The position numbers and the translations under genes were made by a program. Under the pieces are notes generated by a model that saw only the letters and a program-made list of their open reading frames with translations, had not been told where the DNA came from and did no database searches. From Treponema sp. (GTDB lineage: Bacteria > Spirochaetota > Spirochaetia > Treponematales > Treponemataceae): a DNA stretch of 14,167 nucleotides. The DNA is taken from positions 1 to 14,167 of the forward strand of contig JAGADS010000150.1 in the NCBI GenBank assembly GCA_017613485.1. The letters run 5' to 3'. Shown piece after piece: positions 7,129-14,167 of the stretch (positions within the stretch are counted from its first letter, which is position 1; each line of letters starts with the position of its first letter).

Positions 7129-7166
7129 GAATCCGTGTGATCCCCCCCTCCCCAAAAAAACATCAA

Positions 7167-8429
7167 TCAAAAACTTATTATCTCATCAAACACAGAGATC
7201 GCAAACTGGTCCGTCATGCCGCTCATGTATTCAATCACGCATTTCTCATAGCTTTCCTCGTCAAACACGTTGAACACTTCCTTGGTCAGGTAGTGCAGGA
7301 TTTTTTTCTTGCTGGGGTCGTAGTTCGTGTATTTAACAAGCCAGTCGGTGAACGTGGAGCATAGTCTGGGGGCATAGCGCATGCACTGTTCGATTCTGTG
7401 GTTCTTGGCATAAATCTGGGTCTTCATCAGTGTGTCGTAAATGCATGTCAAAATCGTCTTTGCATATTTCTGGAATTCTATAAGGCGCCAGTTGTTGTAG
7501 ATGTTTGCAAAGCTGAATTTCTTTAGCTCGGTTATGAACTTAAAATACTGGTCGCTGAAACAGAGACCTTTCTCCACGCTGCTGTTCTCGCATAAGTCAA
7601 CTACCATGTCGTTGATAAGCACTGTGGTGTTTACGGCTCTTCCGCTCCTGTTCGTGTTCCCGTCTTCCGTTTTCTTGCTGCCGAGTGTGCTCACAACAAT
7701 CTCGTGGATCTGCCTGTAGCTTGTCATGTCCAGTATGTGGTATGTCCTTGCATCCTCAAGGTCACGTCCCAGAAATGCAATCTTGTCGCTTACCTTTACG
7801 ATGCAGCCTTCCCAAGTATATGGGGCAATAAGTCCGGGGCGCTTTATGTTGTACAGGTCCATAGCCTCGTTTCTTGGGCTTAATCCCTGCTGGTCTATCT
7901 CACCGCAGTGGCAGATAAGGCCATCCCTTACCGCGTATGTCAAATCAAGATTCTTCTCGTTTCCCTCCGGGTCCTGCAGCGTGTCGATGTAGTCTGCAAA
8001 AAACAGTGAGTTCCTTTCGTGCCAGAATTTCCGGGGGGCATTTTTTCCGTCCTTTTGAATCATAAGCGAGTTGAGTATGTGCTCTCCCGTGTGGCCGAAT
8101 GGTGCGTGTCCCATGTCGTGTCCCAGTGCGATTGCCTGTGTAAGCTCCTGGTTCAGGCCAAGGTGTTTTGCTATTGTGGAGCTTACGCTTGCAACATGGC
8201 CTACGTGCTCCATGCGTGTGCATATATGGTCGTTCTGCGGGGCGTAGAATACCTGCGTCTTGTGCTTTAAGCGCCTGTATGACTCACAGTGAAGTATGCG
8301 TGTATAATCGCGGTCAAATTCGCTCCGTATTCCGTTTCCCCTGTTGTAGAGTGAGTTCTCGCGTTTGATTGCCTGCATCCATTTGGGATTGTTCTCGTCC
8401 ATGCGTACTTGTAAAAAAGAATCTTTCAT
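7167..8429 (-). CDS. dgt: dGTPase-like HD-domain dNTP triphosphohydrolase
   Basis: Removes triphosphate from deoxynucleoside triphosphates, thereby tuning dNTP pools. From the ATG at 8429 the protein has 420 residues. The family entry region RSEFDRDYTRILHCESYRRL (split here as two blocks, about 35-53) and KTQVF (57-61) precede the HD metal site: His75 (TRMEH), His104-Asp105 (ALGHDMGHAPFGHTGE) and Asp215 (KVSDKI). All four metal ligands are present, so it should be active. The open frame extends to 8534, but those 35 extra codons lie antisense over the cyclo-ligase start and look unlike the family, so I reject them. Met45 (8402) could not be excluded as a start. No ribosome binding site precedes 8429; a good -10 box lies six bases upstream, suggesting a leaderless mRNA. 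The paralog type (dGTP-specific or broad) cannot be told. Confidence 0.93.
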   Translation of the reverse strand: MKDSFLQVRMDENNPKWMQAIKRENSLYNRGNGIRSEFDRDYTRILHCESYRRLKHKTQVFYAPQNDHICTRMEHVGHVASVSSTIAKHLGLNQELTQAIALGHDMGHAPFGHTGEHILNSLMIQKDGKNAPRKFWHERNSLFFADYIDTLQDPEGNEKNLDLTYAVRDGLICHCGEIDQQGLSPRNEAMDLYNIKRPGLIAPYTWEGCIVKVSDKIAFLGRDLEDARTYHILDMTSYRQIHEIVVSTLGSKKTEDGNTNRSGRAVNTTVLINDMVVDLCENSSVEKGLCFSDQYFKFITELKKFSFANIYNNWRLIEFQKYAKTILTCIYDTLMKTQIYAKNHRIEQCMRYAPRLCSTFTDWLVKYTNYDPSKKKILHYLTKEVFNVFDEESYEKCVIEYMSGMTDQFAISVFDEIISF

Positions 8430-8435
8430 GCTTAA

Positions 8436-8464
8436 ATTATAAATCAGATTTAGGTGAAAGTCCA
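8436..8464 (-). promoter_or_regulatory. Promoter for the dGTPase gene, predicted leaderless
   Basis: Read on the minus strand: TGGACT (8464-8459), 17 bases, TATAAT (8441-8436, a perfect -10). Transcription would begin at about the A of the dGTPase ATG (8429), six bases after the -10. The -35 box overlaps the first base of the divergent cyclo-ligase start codon, so the two genes share only 34 bases between starts. Confidence 0.6.
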
Positions 8465-9051
8465 TGACTAAAAGCGAACTGCGTAAACTTGTAAAGAATA
8501 AGATTTCTCTGATGACACTAGATGAAAAATTCAAGGCATCTGTGGAATGCTCTGAAATCTTGATCCAGAAAAGGGAATTTCAGGAAGCAGACATTGTGCT
8601 TTCCTATATGGCAACAGAAAACGAGTTGAATCCCATGTATGTGAGCATCAAGACCCTTATGCTCAAAAAAACACTTGCATTTCCGCGATGTGTGCCAGAC
8701 TCAAACCGCATGGAATTCTACGCATTAAAAGAAAGCCTCACTATCGAAGATCAGGTCGAGAAAGGTGCCTGGGGAATAATGGAGCCAAAGACATTTCTTC
8801 CTCAAATCCACGGTGAAGACCTTGCAGGTAAAAAAGTGCTTGCAATAGTTCCCGGTGTGGCGTTCAGTTCAAATGGTGCAAGACTAGGCCATGGAGCAGG
8901 CTTTTACGATGCCTATCTGTCCCGCCTTAGAAAAATCGAGGAAATAGATCTCCATACAGTAGGCATGTGCTTCTCATGCCAGCTTGTAGATGATATTCCA
9001 CAGGAAGAGCACGACATTAAGATTGACTCCGTGATATATAGCATCCTCTAA
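8464..9051 (+). CDS. 5-formyltetrahydrofolate cyclo-ligase
   Basis: ATP-dependent enzyme converting 5-formyl-THF to 5,10-methenyl-THF, returning stored folate to one-carbon metabolism (also called MTHFS, YgfA or Fau). The 195 residues match the family length. Signature blocks are GAWGIMEP (101-108), the PGVAFSSNGARLGHGAGFYD stretch (130-149) holding the phosphate-binding glycines, and IPQEEHDIKID (178-188). The N-terminal basic helix (KSELRKLVKNK) supplies the ATP-binding lysine and arginine in this family. The usual GYYDR is GFYDA here, a mild variation. AGGTGA (8452-8457) lies six bases before the ATG. The gene diverges from dgt and converges on the M16-like gene 24 bases away, so it is probably transcribed alone. 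A weak plus-strand promoter (TTGTAA 8409-8414, 17 bases, TTAAAT 8432-8437) would lie inside the start of dgt. Confidence 0.95.
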   Translation: MTKSELRKLVKNKISLMTLDEKFKASVECSEILIQKREFQEADIVLSYMATENELNPMYVSIKTLMLKKTLAFPRCVPDSNRMEFYALKESLTIEDQVEKGAWGIMEPKTFLPQIHGEDLAGKKVLAIVPGVAFSSNGARLGHGAGFYDAYLSRLRKIEEIDLHTVGMCFSCQLVDDIPQEEHDIKIDSVIYSIL

Positions 9052-9074
9052 AAAAACTTAGCTGAGCTTGCTTA
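9050..9074 (-). terminator. Weak terminator candidate for the M16-like gene
   Basis: On the minus strand, just after the stop, TTAAGC and GCTAAG can form a short stem with one mismatch and a seven-base loop, followed directly by seven T (9056-9050). The T-run overlaps the last codons of the convergent cyclo-ligase gene. The stem is weak. Confidence 0.35.
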
Positions 9075-9075
9075 A

Positions 9076-11919
9076 TTATTTTGAGTCAACCGATGTAACT
9101 GTAAGTGCTGGGGTTTCCGTTATGTATTTCTCAAGTACAAGTGAGAATTCAACAGGAAGCGCATTATACATGGATAGATAGTTCTCCAGATAGAGGAAGG
9201 GTCTTTTTTCCCTTAGTCCCTGCTGCATGAGCTTTACCGTTCCTGTATTTGTCTGCGTCTGAATCATCGTCTCCTGAATCCACTTTGATTTTAGTTTTTC
9301 CACAAGCTTTTCAGGATTATTGCTTAAATCCTGTACGAGTGATACCCTTGCCTTTTTGTATGCGTTCATGAATGTGGCAGGGTAGAGAATCCCGTTGATT
9401 CTTAGGGAGCCTGTCTTAATCTGGACACTTGCAGTCTTTATCATGCATTTAGTGTCGGTTGGAAGGAGAGGCTGTATGCGGTCCCTTAGTTCTGCAAGAA
9501 GGCAGTTGTATATGTTTATTTCATGCGGATCCTCAGGTGCTTTGAAATAATACTGAACCGGGTCGTAGTATTCGGATGTGGGAACAAGAACTGGAACCTC
9601 ATCTCCTGCGTCTTCCTTTGTAAGGTTAGAGGTGTAATAGTGGTGGAGCTTTATCCTTCTGCTTTTTGCCGAGAATGTCGGTTCAGCCTGTACAGGATCT
9701 TTTCTCTGGCTCTGTTCACGGAGTACCCCGAAAGTCTCTGATACAAGCACTTGAATGTATGAGCTGCTTACGTCACCGGATATTGCGATTGAATATAGGG
9801 ATGCGTCAAGAAAATCCGTGTATGACTGCTCTAGGCTGTGAAGATCCGTTGTCTTAAGGACATCTGCATTCTGGTCGTAGAATGATTCAAATGCTGTTCC
9901 CCGGTAGAGTGTGTGCAATGTGTCGTATTCCATCTGATTATCTAGAACAATCAGTGTGGATGCTCTCTGGGCTTTCTGCTCGTTTACAAGACGGTCTGCG
10001 GTGACAGGTGAAATGTCGTTGTATATCAGTGAATGAACCATGGCGCTTAAAACCTGTGTGATGTCGGTCTTCACGCATTCAACCTCGACATAGCTCATCG
10101 TCATGTCTGTCCTTGACTGAATCTGCACGTTGCCGAAAATCTTTCCGTCCAAACGTAGCCTTGTTATTTCATCCTGAAGTACGCGTGCATAGGTGTTTAC
10201 AAGAACCGTCCTCAAAAGGCCCTCGTTTTTTGGGGAGACAGTCTCACCTCCTGCAATTCCAAGCGATATTGCAACCGTCTGGGAATGCTTGTTCTCCTTT
10301 ACATAAAGAGGTATTCCGTTGTCAAGCACATAGTCATTGATCCTGCTTGCATTCTCATAATAGAAGGTCATGGGGCTGGAAAGGGTTGATGTGCTGTTCT
10401 CTGGTAAGAATGTTTCTTTTTTCTCTTCCTCCGCTTTTTTCTCTGCGTCCAGTGCTTGTTTTACTGCAATCTCGTTGTGATACCATGAAGCGGTTTCCCG
10501 TGTAAGGACTGTGTAGCCAAGTGCCTCAAATGCCTTTTTGTTCTTGTTCCAGACATCGGTATTTACAAGGACGAATATGTAAGGAGACTCTGATGCAAGT
10601 GTCCTGGATATTTCTCCTGCATCCTGTTTTGCCGGAAGTTTTGGAAGATTAAGGTATTTCTGATAGTATCCGTCGTCTGACTGTGTTGGATTTGCCGCCC
10701 AGTAATCTGCCAGTATCTGCATACCTGAGACAGCGCTTCCTATTTTTGCACGGTATCTTGCCTCAACTGTATTCTTTGCCCTGGAGAACTGCTTTGTGCT
10801 CAGTGTGCCCGCTTCATTTATATGGGATGCAAATGCTTGGGCCTGCATGGCGGGATTTACGTTTTTTGCATCAGGCTGTCCGTCTGCCCTGGGAGCAAAA
10901 GAATATGGCTGCTCCAAAAGTGCCTGAATTACAAGTCTTGAGGAATTACCCCTCTGTACGCTTTCTGCATAGATATAGTCTTTTGACCTTATGCCGAGTA
11001 TTGAATCTGTTGTCATCAGCTTTACAAAATCAGAGTCTGAGAAATTGAATGCCGTTCCCAGAATGTCAGCCTGCACGGAAGAAAGGGAAGTGTACTGGAT
11101 TACAATCTGGGTCAAATCCTTGGAGAACTCATTGTCTGCAAGAACGAATTTCCTTCCGCTTGTGGAAAGCTCATTTTTCAGGGCATCTGAGCTTCTTGCT
11201 GTAATTCCTGAGCCTGTGTTTTTCCATTTTCCGAATACAGAAAGAGCCTGTTTATACGCATCATCTGCATTTATGTTTCCTGTGATGAAAAGGGCACAGT
11301 TATCCGGGGTGTAAAAGCGTTTTCCAATGTCAGAGAGTATTGTGCGGACCTCAGGTACTGTATAGCCCGAAAACAGTGCAGGGTAGACTCCGCTTTCTGT
11401 CTTCCACGGTGCTTCCTCAAATACATGGCTGTCTATTGCACAGTTGATGAACGAGGACGCATCCTTTGACTGTGATTCTGATGCCGCCTTTATGAGCGAA
11501 TACTGCTTTTGAATGTCATTGTCCTTAAAATCTGGTTTCTGGGCACAGGCTGCCATTGCATCAAGAAAATCCTTTAGTCTGTCAGGACTCATGTCAGTTG
11601 TATATGTTGCGCTGTCTGCATTGCATGAAGGGTAGATCTCCATGTCTTCTGTCTGAGATGAACTTAGGAAAAGCTGTGTGTACAGGGGAAAAAAGCCTGC
11701 ATTGGAAGGTGTCTGGCTTGAATAACCCGCCCTGCAGAGGAATTCTGCATGAAGTATGGCACTGGAGCTGTCTTCGCGTACAAAAACGGTAAAGCCGTTG
11801 GGCATGGTCATGATGTGGACTTTACCGACATCCTGCTCAAGAACGTAATTTGACTGGGCATTAACCAGAGAGGAAAGAATACAACACAATAAGCCTTTCA
11901 AAAAAACAGTCTTTTTCAT
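9076..11919 (-). CDS. Secreted M16-fold protein without zinc motif (pseudo-peptidase)
   Basis: A 947-residue protein with two halves of the M16 (insulinase/pitrilysin) type. Residues 1-21 are a signal peptide with probable cleavage after LVNA, so it acts outside the inner membrane; no lipobox is seen. M16 features in the first half are MPNGFTVFVRED (39-50) and RFYTPDNCALFITGNINADD (201-220). The second half repeats the fold (DNGIPLYVKENK at 533-544; SLYSIAISGDVSS at 707-719). At the place where active members have HxxEH, the first half reads GFFPLYTQLF (75-84) and the second reads GLLRTVLVNT (567-576), so neither half can bind zinc in the standard way. A charged linker (about 490-505) with many Lys and Glu separates the halves. 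The gene has no Shine-Dalgarno sequence and an extended -10 box six bases before the ATG. It may be a partner or chaperone-like subunit, as non-catalytic M16 subunits are elsewhere, but no active partner is in the window. Confidence 0.88.
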   Translation of the reverse strand: MKKTVFLKGLLCCILSSLVNAQSNYVLEQDVGKVHIMTMPNGFTVFVREDSSSAILHAEFLCRAGYSSQTPSNAGFFPLYTQLFLSSSQTEDMEIYPSCNADSATYTTDMSPDRLKDFLDAMAACAQKPDFKDNDIQKQYSLIKAASESQSKDASSFINCAIDSHVFEEAPWKTESGVYPALFSGYTVPEVRTILSDIGKRFYTPDNCALFITGNINADDAYKQALSVFGKWKNTGSGITARSSDALKNELSTSGRKFVLADNEFSKDLTQIVIQYTSLSSVQADILGTAFNFSDSDFVKLMTTDSILGIRSKDYIYAESVQRGNSSRLVIQALLEQPYSFAPRADGQPDAKNVNPAMQAQAFASHINEAGTLSTKQFSRAKNTVEARYRAKIGSAVSGMQILADYWAANPTQSDDGYYQKYLNLPKLPAKQDAGEISRTLASESPYIFVLVNTDVWNKNKKAFEALGYTVLTRETASWYHNEIAVKQALDAEKKAEEEKKETFLPENSTSTLSSPMTFYYENASRINDYVLDNGIPLYVKENKHSQTVAISLGIAGGETVSPKNEGLLRTVLVNTYARVLQDEITRLRLDGKIFGNVQIQSRTDMTMSYVEVECVKTDITQVLSAMVHSLIYNDISPVTADRLVNEQKAQRASTLIVLDNQMEYDTLHTLYRGTAFESFYDQNADVLKTTDLHSLEQSYTDFLDASLYSIAISGDVSSSYIQVLVSETFGVLREQSQRKDPVQAEPTFSAKSRRIKLHHYYTSNLTKEDAGDEVPVLVPTSEYYDPVQYYFKAPEDPHEINIYNCLLAELRDRIQPLLPTDTKCMIKTASVQIKTGSLRINGILYPATFMNAYKKARVSLVQDLSNNPEKLVEKLKSKWIQETMIQTQTNTGTVKLMQQGLREKRPFLYLENYLSMYNALPVEFSLVLEKYITETPALTVTSVDSK

Positions 11920-11925
11920 GTTACC

Positions 11926-11934
11926 ATTATATCA
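11926..11934 (-). promoter_or_regulatory. Extended -10 promoter of the M16-like gene, predicted leaderless
   Basis: On the minus strand TGATATAAT (11934-11926) is a TG-n-TATAAT extended -10 box, ending six bases before the ATG at 11919. The -35 region (TTCTCT at 11954-11949) is poor, as is common for extended -10 promoters. Transcription would start at or next to the start codon. Confidence 0.55.
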
Positions 11935-11938
11935 CAAA

Positions 11939-11967
11939 TTGAACTAAAAGAGAAAGTATAATATAAT
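11939..11967 (+). promoter_or_regulatory. Promoter of the DUF4954 gene
   Basis: TTGAAC (11939-11944), 17 bases, TATAAT (11962-11967, perfect). Predicted start near 11974, giving a leader of about 26 bases with AGAGGA (11989-11994) five bases before the ATG. A second TATAAT overlaps at 11957-11962. It lies back to back with the M16-like gene promoter. Confidence 0.65.
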
Positions 11968-11999
11968 GGTGCTGATGAAAAACAGGAAAGAGGAATGTT

Positions 12000-14167
12000 A
12001 TGCCTGAAGTAAGGTATTTTAATGAGCTGAATTTATCTGGAGAAGTGCCTGCAGAGCTTTTGGCCGGAAAGCGACATCTTACCGCCAAAGAAGTTTATGT
12101 GCTTATCCAGAACAGAAACATATCATCAGACCCGGACTGGCAGAATGTCTATGTAAGTGCTGCCCCCGGAGAGTTTAACCCCGAGCAGATCGTTCAGTCT
12201 GAATTCTCTGGCTGGGTTGTTCTGGGGGCTGTCCGTCCTGCAATGCTCCGTTACCATGATCTTGAGCTGAAAACCGGAATTTACCGTTCAGTTTTACGGA
12301 ATGTTGTAACTCAGGATGACTGCGTAATCCACAATGTAAGCTACCTGAGCAATTACCGCATAGGAAACCGTGTCATGCTGTTCAACATACAGGAGATGAG
12401 CTGCACGAACCACTCAAAATTCGGCTCCGGCATACTTAAGGAAGGAGAGCCTGAAGCCCATCGCATCTGGATAGGCGTAGGAAATGAGAACGGTGAGCGT
12501 GGTGTTCTTCCTTTCCCTCAGATGATTCCTGCAGACGCGTATCTTTGGTCCCGATATCGTGAGGACAGGGAATTGCAGTCCCGCTTTGTTGAGCTTGTTG
12601 AAAAAGACAATGACGGTCAGAACAATACCTATGGAATAGTCGACGATGATGCCGTAATCAAGAACTGTACTCTCTTAAAGGACGCAAGGATTGGCCAGTG
12701 TGCATATATCAAGGGTGCCTTCAAGCTGAAGAACATAAACATGCTTTCCTCTCCTGATGAGCCTTCCCAGATTGGTGAGGGTGTTGAGCTTGTAAACGGA
12801 ATCATGGGATACGGAAGCCATGTCTTTTATCAGGCGGTGGCGGTCCGCTTTGTGATAGGGCGCAACTGTCAGCTTAAGTATGGGGCAAGGCTGTTGAACT
12901 CAGTTCTGGGCGACAATTCCACGGTCTCATGCTGTGAGCTTTTGAATAACCTGATATTCCCGTTCCACGAGCAGCACCACAACTCTTCGTTTTTGATAGC
13001 GTCAACTGTGATGGGGCAGAGCAACATAGCATCAGCGGCAACAATAGGATCCAACCACAACTCAAGGTCACCCGATGGAGAAATGCTTGCGGGACGAGGT
13101 TTTTGGCCTGGACTCTGCTCTGACTTTAAGTTTGACTCACGTTTTGCGTCTTTTGTTCTTGCGGCAAAGGGCAGCTATCAGAATGAGCTTAACATTACCT
13201 ATCCTTTTTCACTTCTTGCTCCTGCATCTGACGAAAGCTGTGCGGTTCATGTAATTCCTGGTTACTGGTTCCTGTACAACATGTATGCAATAGTAAGGAA
13301 CAAGTATAAGTTCAAGGCAAGGGACAAGCGTTTCATAAAAGTTCAGCACATAGAGACCGATCCTCTTGCACCGGACACAATTCAGGAGGTTGAGGCCTCA
13401 ATTACACGCCTTATAGAGCTTACTTCAAGATACCTTAAGATGAATGATGATCTCCAGCAGAAGATGACCGAATCAAATCCAAATCCAGAGATTCTCAGTG
13501 CATTCAAAAAGAAGGCTTTGGAGGCAAAATCCCAGGAGGAGCTTTTCCAGACCGCAAAGGATTACCTTCATCAGAACAAGGAAGCCAAATTCATGGTGAG
13601 TGATGACCGCTGTCAGAAAAAGTACGGGGCAATCATCTACAAGACTGCACAGGGATACACGGAATATCGCCGTATAGTAAAATATTTTGCGGCAAGTTCT
13701 CTTATCTTGTGGGCGGATGAGAACAAGTTCAAGGTGCTTGACTCAAGTATTCTGTCACATGTACTGGAAATACCGCTTTATACATCATGGTCTAATGCAG
13801 GCGGACAGGTTATCCCCAATGCAAAAATACAGGAGCTTTTTGACAGGATAAAGGACCGTTCAATTGACAGCTGGGAGCAGGTTCATGCCTTCTATGATGA
13901 ATGCCAGAAAGAGTATGTTGCATTTAAGGCACGCTATGCCGTCTATCTTGTGGAATTCCTTTATTCACGGCCCATACAGGAGTTCGACTGTGTGGTTTAC
14001 CGCGACATAATGGAGGATGTCCTTTATGTAAGCGACCGTATGCTTTCATCCTCATTCAGCTCCAGGGAAAAAGATTATACTGACTTCTTCCGCTCAATTA
14101 CGTTCAGAAACAAGGAGGAAATGGAGGCTGTATTGGGAACAATCAATGACTCGGTGTTCCTCAAGGA
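12000..14167 (+). CDS. DUF4954 family hexapeptide-repeat protein (3' end outside window)
   Basis: The frame is open from ATG 12000 to the window end, 722 codons. I recognise the DUF4954 pattern known from Bacteroidetes and spirochaetes: an N-terminal block LTAKEVYVLIQNRN (27-40) then FSGWVVLGAVRP (69-80), a left-handed beta-helix of hexapeptide type (about 90-350, for example DDCVIHNVSYLSNYRIGNRV and DDAVIKNCTLLKDARIG), and the block IGSNHNSRSPDGEMLAGRGF (349-368) followed by WPGL. A helical C-terminal half (from about 455) runs on past the window. Such beta-helices are typical of acyl- and nucleotidyltransferases, but the substrate of this family is unknown to me. No signal peptide is seen, so it is probably cytoplasmic. 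AGAGGA five bases upstream supports the start. Transcription diverges from the M16-like gene. Confidence 0.88.
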   Translation, partial: MPEVRYFNELNLSGEVPAELLAGKRHLTAKEVYVLIQNRNISSDPDWQNVYVSAAPGEFNPEQIVQSEFSGWVVLGAVRPAMLRYHDLELKTGIYRSVLRNVVTQDDCVIHNVSYLSNYRIGNRVMLFNIQEMSCTNHSKFGSGILKEGEPEAHRIWIGVGNENGERGVLPFPQMIPADAYLWSRYREDRELQSRFVELVEKDNDGQNNTYGIVDDDAVIKNCTLLKDARIGQCAYIKGAFKLKNINMLSSPDEPSQIGEGVELVNGIMGYGSHVFYQAVAVRFVIGRNCQLKYGARLLNSVLGDNSTVSCCELLNNLIFPFHEQHHNSSFLIASTVMGQSNIASAATIGSNHNSRSPDGEMLAGRGFWPGLCSDFKFDSRFASFVLAAKGSYQNELNITYPFSLLAPASDESCAVHVIPGYWFLYNMYAIVRNKYKFKARDKRFIKVQHIETDPLAPDTIQEVEASITRLIELTSRYLKMNDDLQQKMTESNPNPEILSAFKKKALEAKSQEELFQTAKDYLHQNKEAKFMVSDDRCQKKYGAIIYKTAQGYTEYRRIVKYFAASSLILWADENKFKVLDSSILSHVLEIPLYTSWSNAGGQVIPNAKIQELFDRIKDRSIDSWEQVHAFYDECQKEYVAFKARYAVYLVEFLYSRPIQEFDCVVYRDIMEDVLYVSDRMLSSSFSSREKDYTDFFRSITFRNKEEMEAVLGTINDSVFLK

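Noticed and set aside
6959..7364. Overlapping plus-strand open frames of 104 and 75 codons after the lipoprotein gene
   Set aside because: They overlap the lipoprotein end, the hairpin and the antisense of dgt, lack ribosome binding sites, and show no family pattern.
8430..8534. N-terminal extension of the dGTPase frame to 8534
   Set aside because: It would overlap the divergent cyclo-ligase start by 71 bases, and the 35 residues do not resemble the start of the family.

Overview
The window looks like chromosomal DNA of a spirochaete, most likely a Treponema relative. The evidence is the topA–xerC pair (an order I recall from Treponema pallidum), a DUF4954-type hexapeptide protein, an EIIA(Ntr)-like PTS protein without a sugar transporter nearby, and a lipoprotein with a relaxed lipobox of spirochaete type. 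The genus is inferred from gene content and was not tested by a search. No RNA genes, CRISPR array, transposase or phage genes were seen, and no gene-free stretch exceeds 300 bases.

Layout. Bases 1-1116 hold the C-terminal half of topA. A hairpin-rich spacer follows (1117-1292), then a complete XerC/XerD-type tyrosine recombinase (1293-2234) whose ribosome binding site sits in a perfect hairpin. A tight three-gene run comes next: an unrecognised 489-residue protein (2281-3750), ptsN-like EIIA (3769-4236) and transketolase tkt (4253-6214), with gaps of 18 and 16 bases. After tkt lies a 172-base nested palindromic element (6228-6399), then a visibly AT-rich gene for a lipoprotein with a FliL-like C-terminal domain (6454-6996). 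Convergent to it is a dGTPase-like HD hydrolase (minus strand, 8429-7167). Divergent from that is 5-formyltetrahydrofolate cyclo-ligase (8464-9051). A secreted M16-fold protein lacking the zinc motif in both halves occupies 11919-9076 on the minus strand, and a DUF4954 protein (12000 onward, cut by the window end) diverges from it.

How the genes relate. Most are housekeeping: DNA topology and chromosome-dimer resolution (topA, xerC), regulatory phosphotransfer plus central carbon flow (ptsN, tkt), dNTP and folate pools (dgt, cyclo-ligase). The accessory content is the palindromic element and the FliL-like lipoprotein next to it.

Most unusual signals: (1) a nested cruciform element whose terminal repeat (core TGTCGAGTT) recurs in the topA–xerC spacer; (2) three genes whose best -10 box lies about six bases before the start codon with no Shine-Dalgarno sequence, suggesting leaderless mRNAs; (3) a lipid-anchored FliL-like protein; (4) a doubly degenerate M16 pseudo-peptidase; (5) possible RNA switches before xerC. 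I did not find a clearly new multi-gene defence or mobile system.
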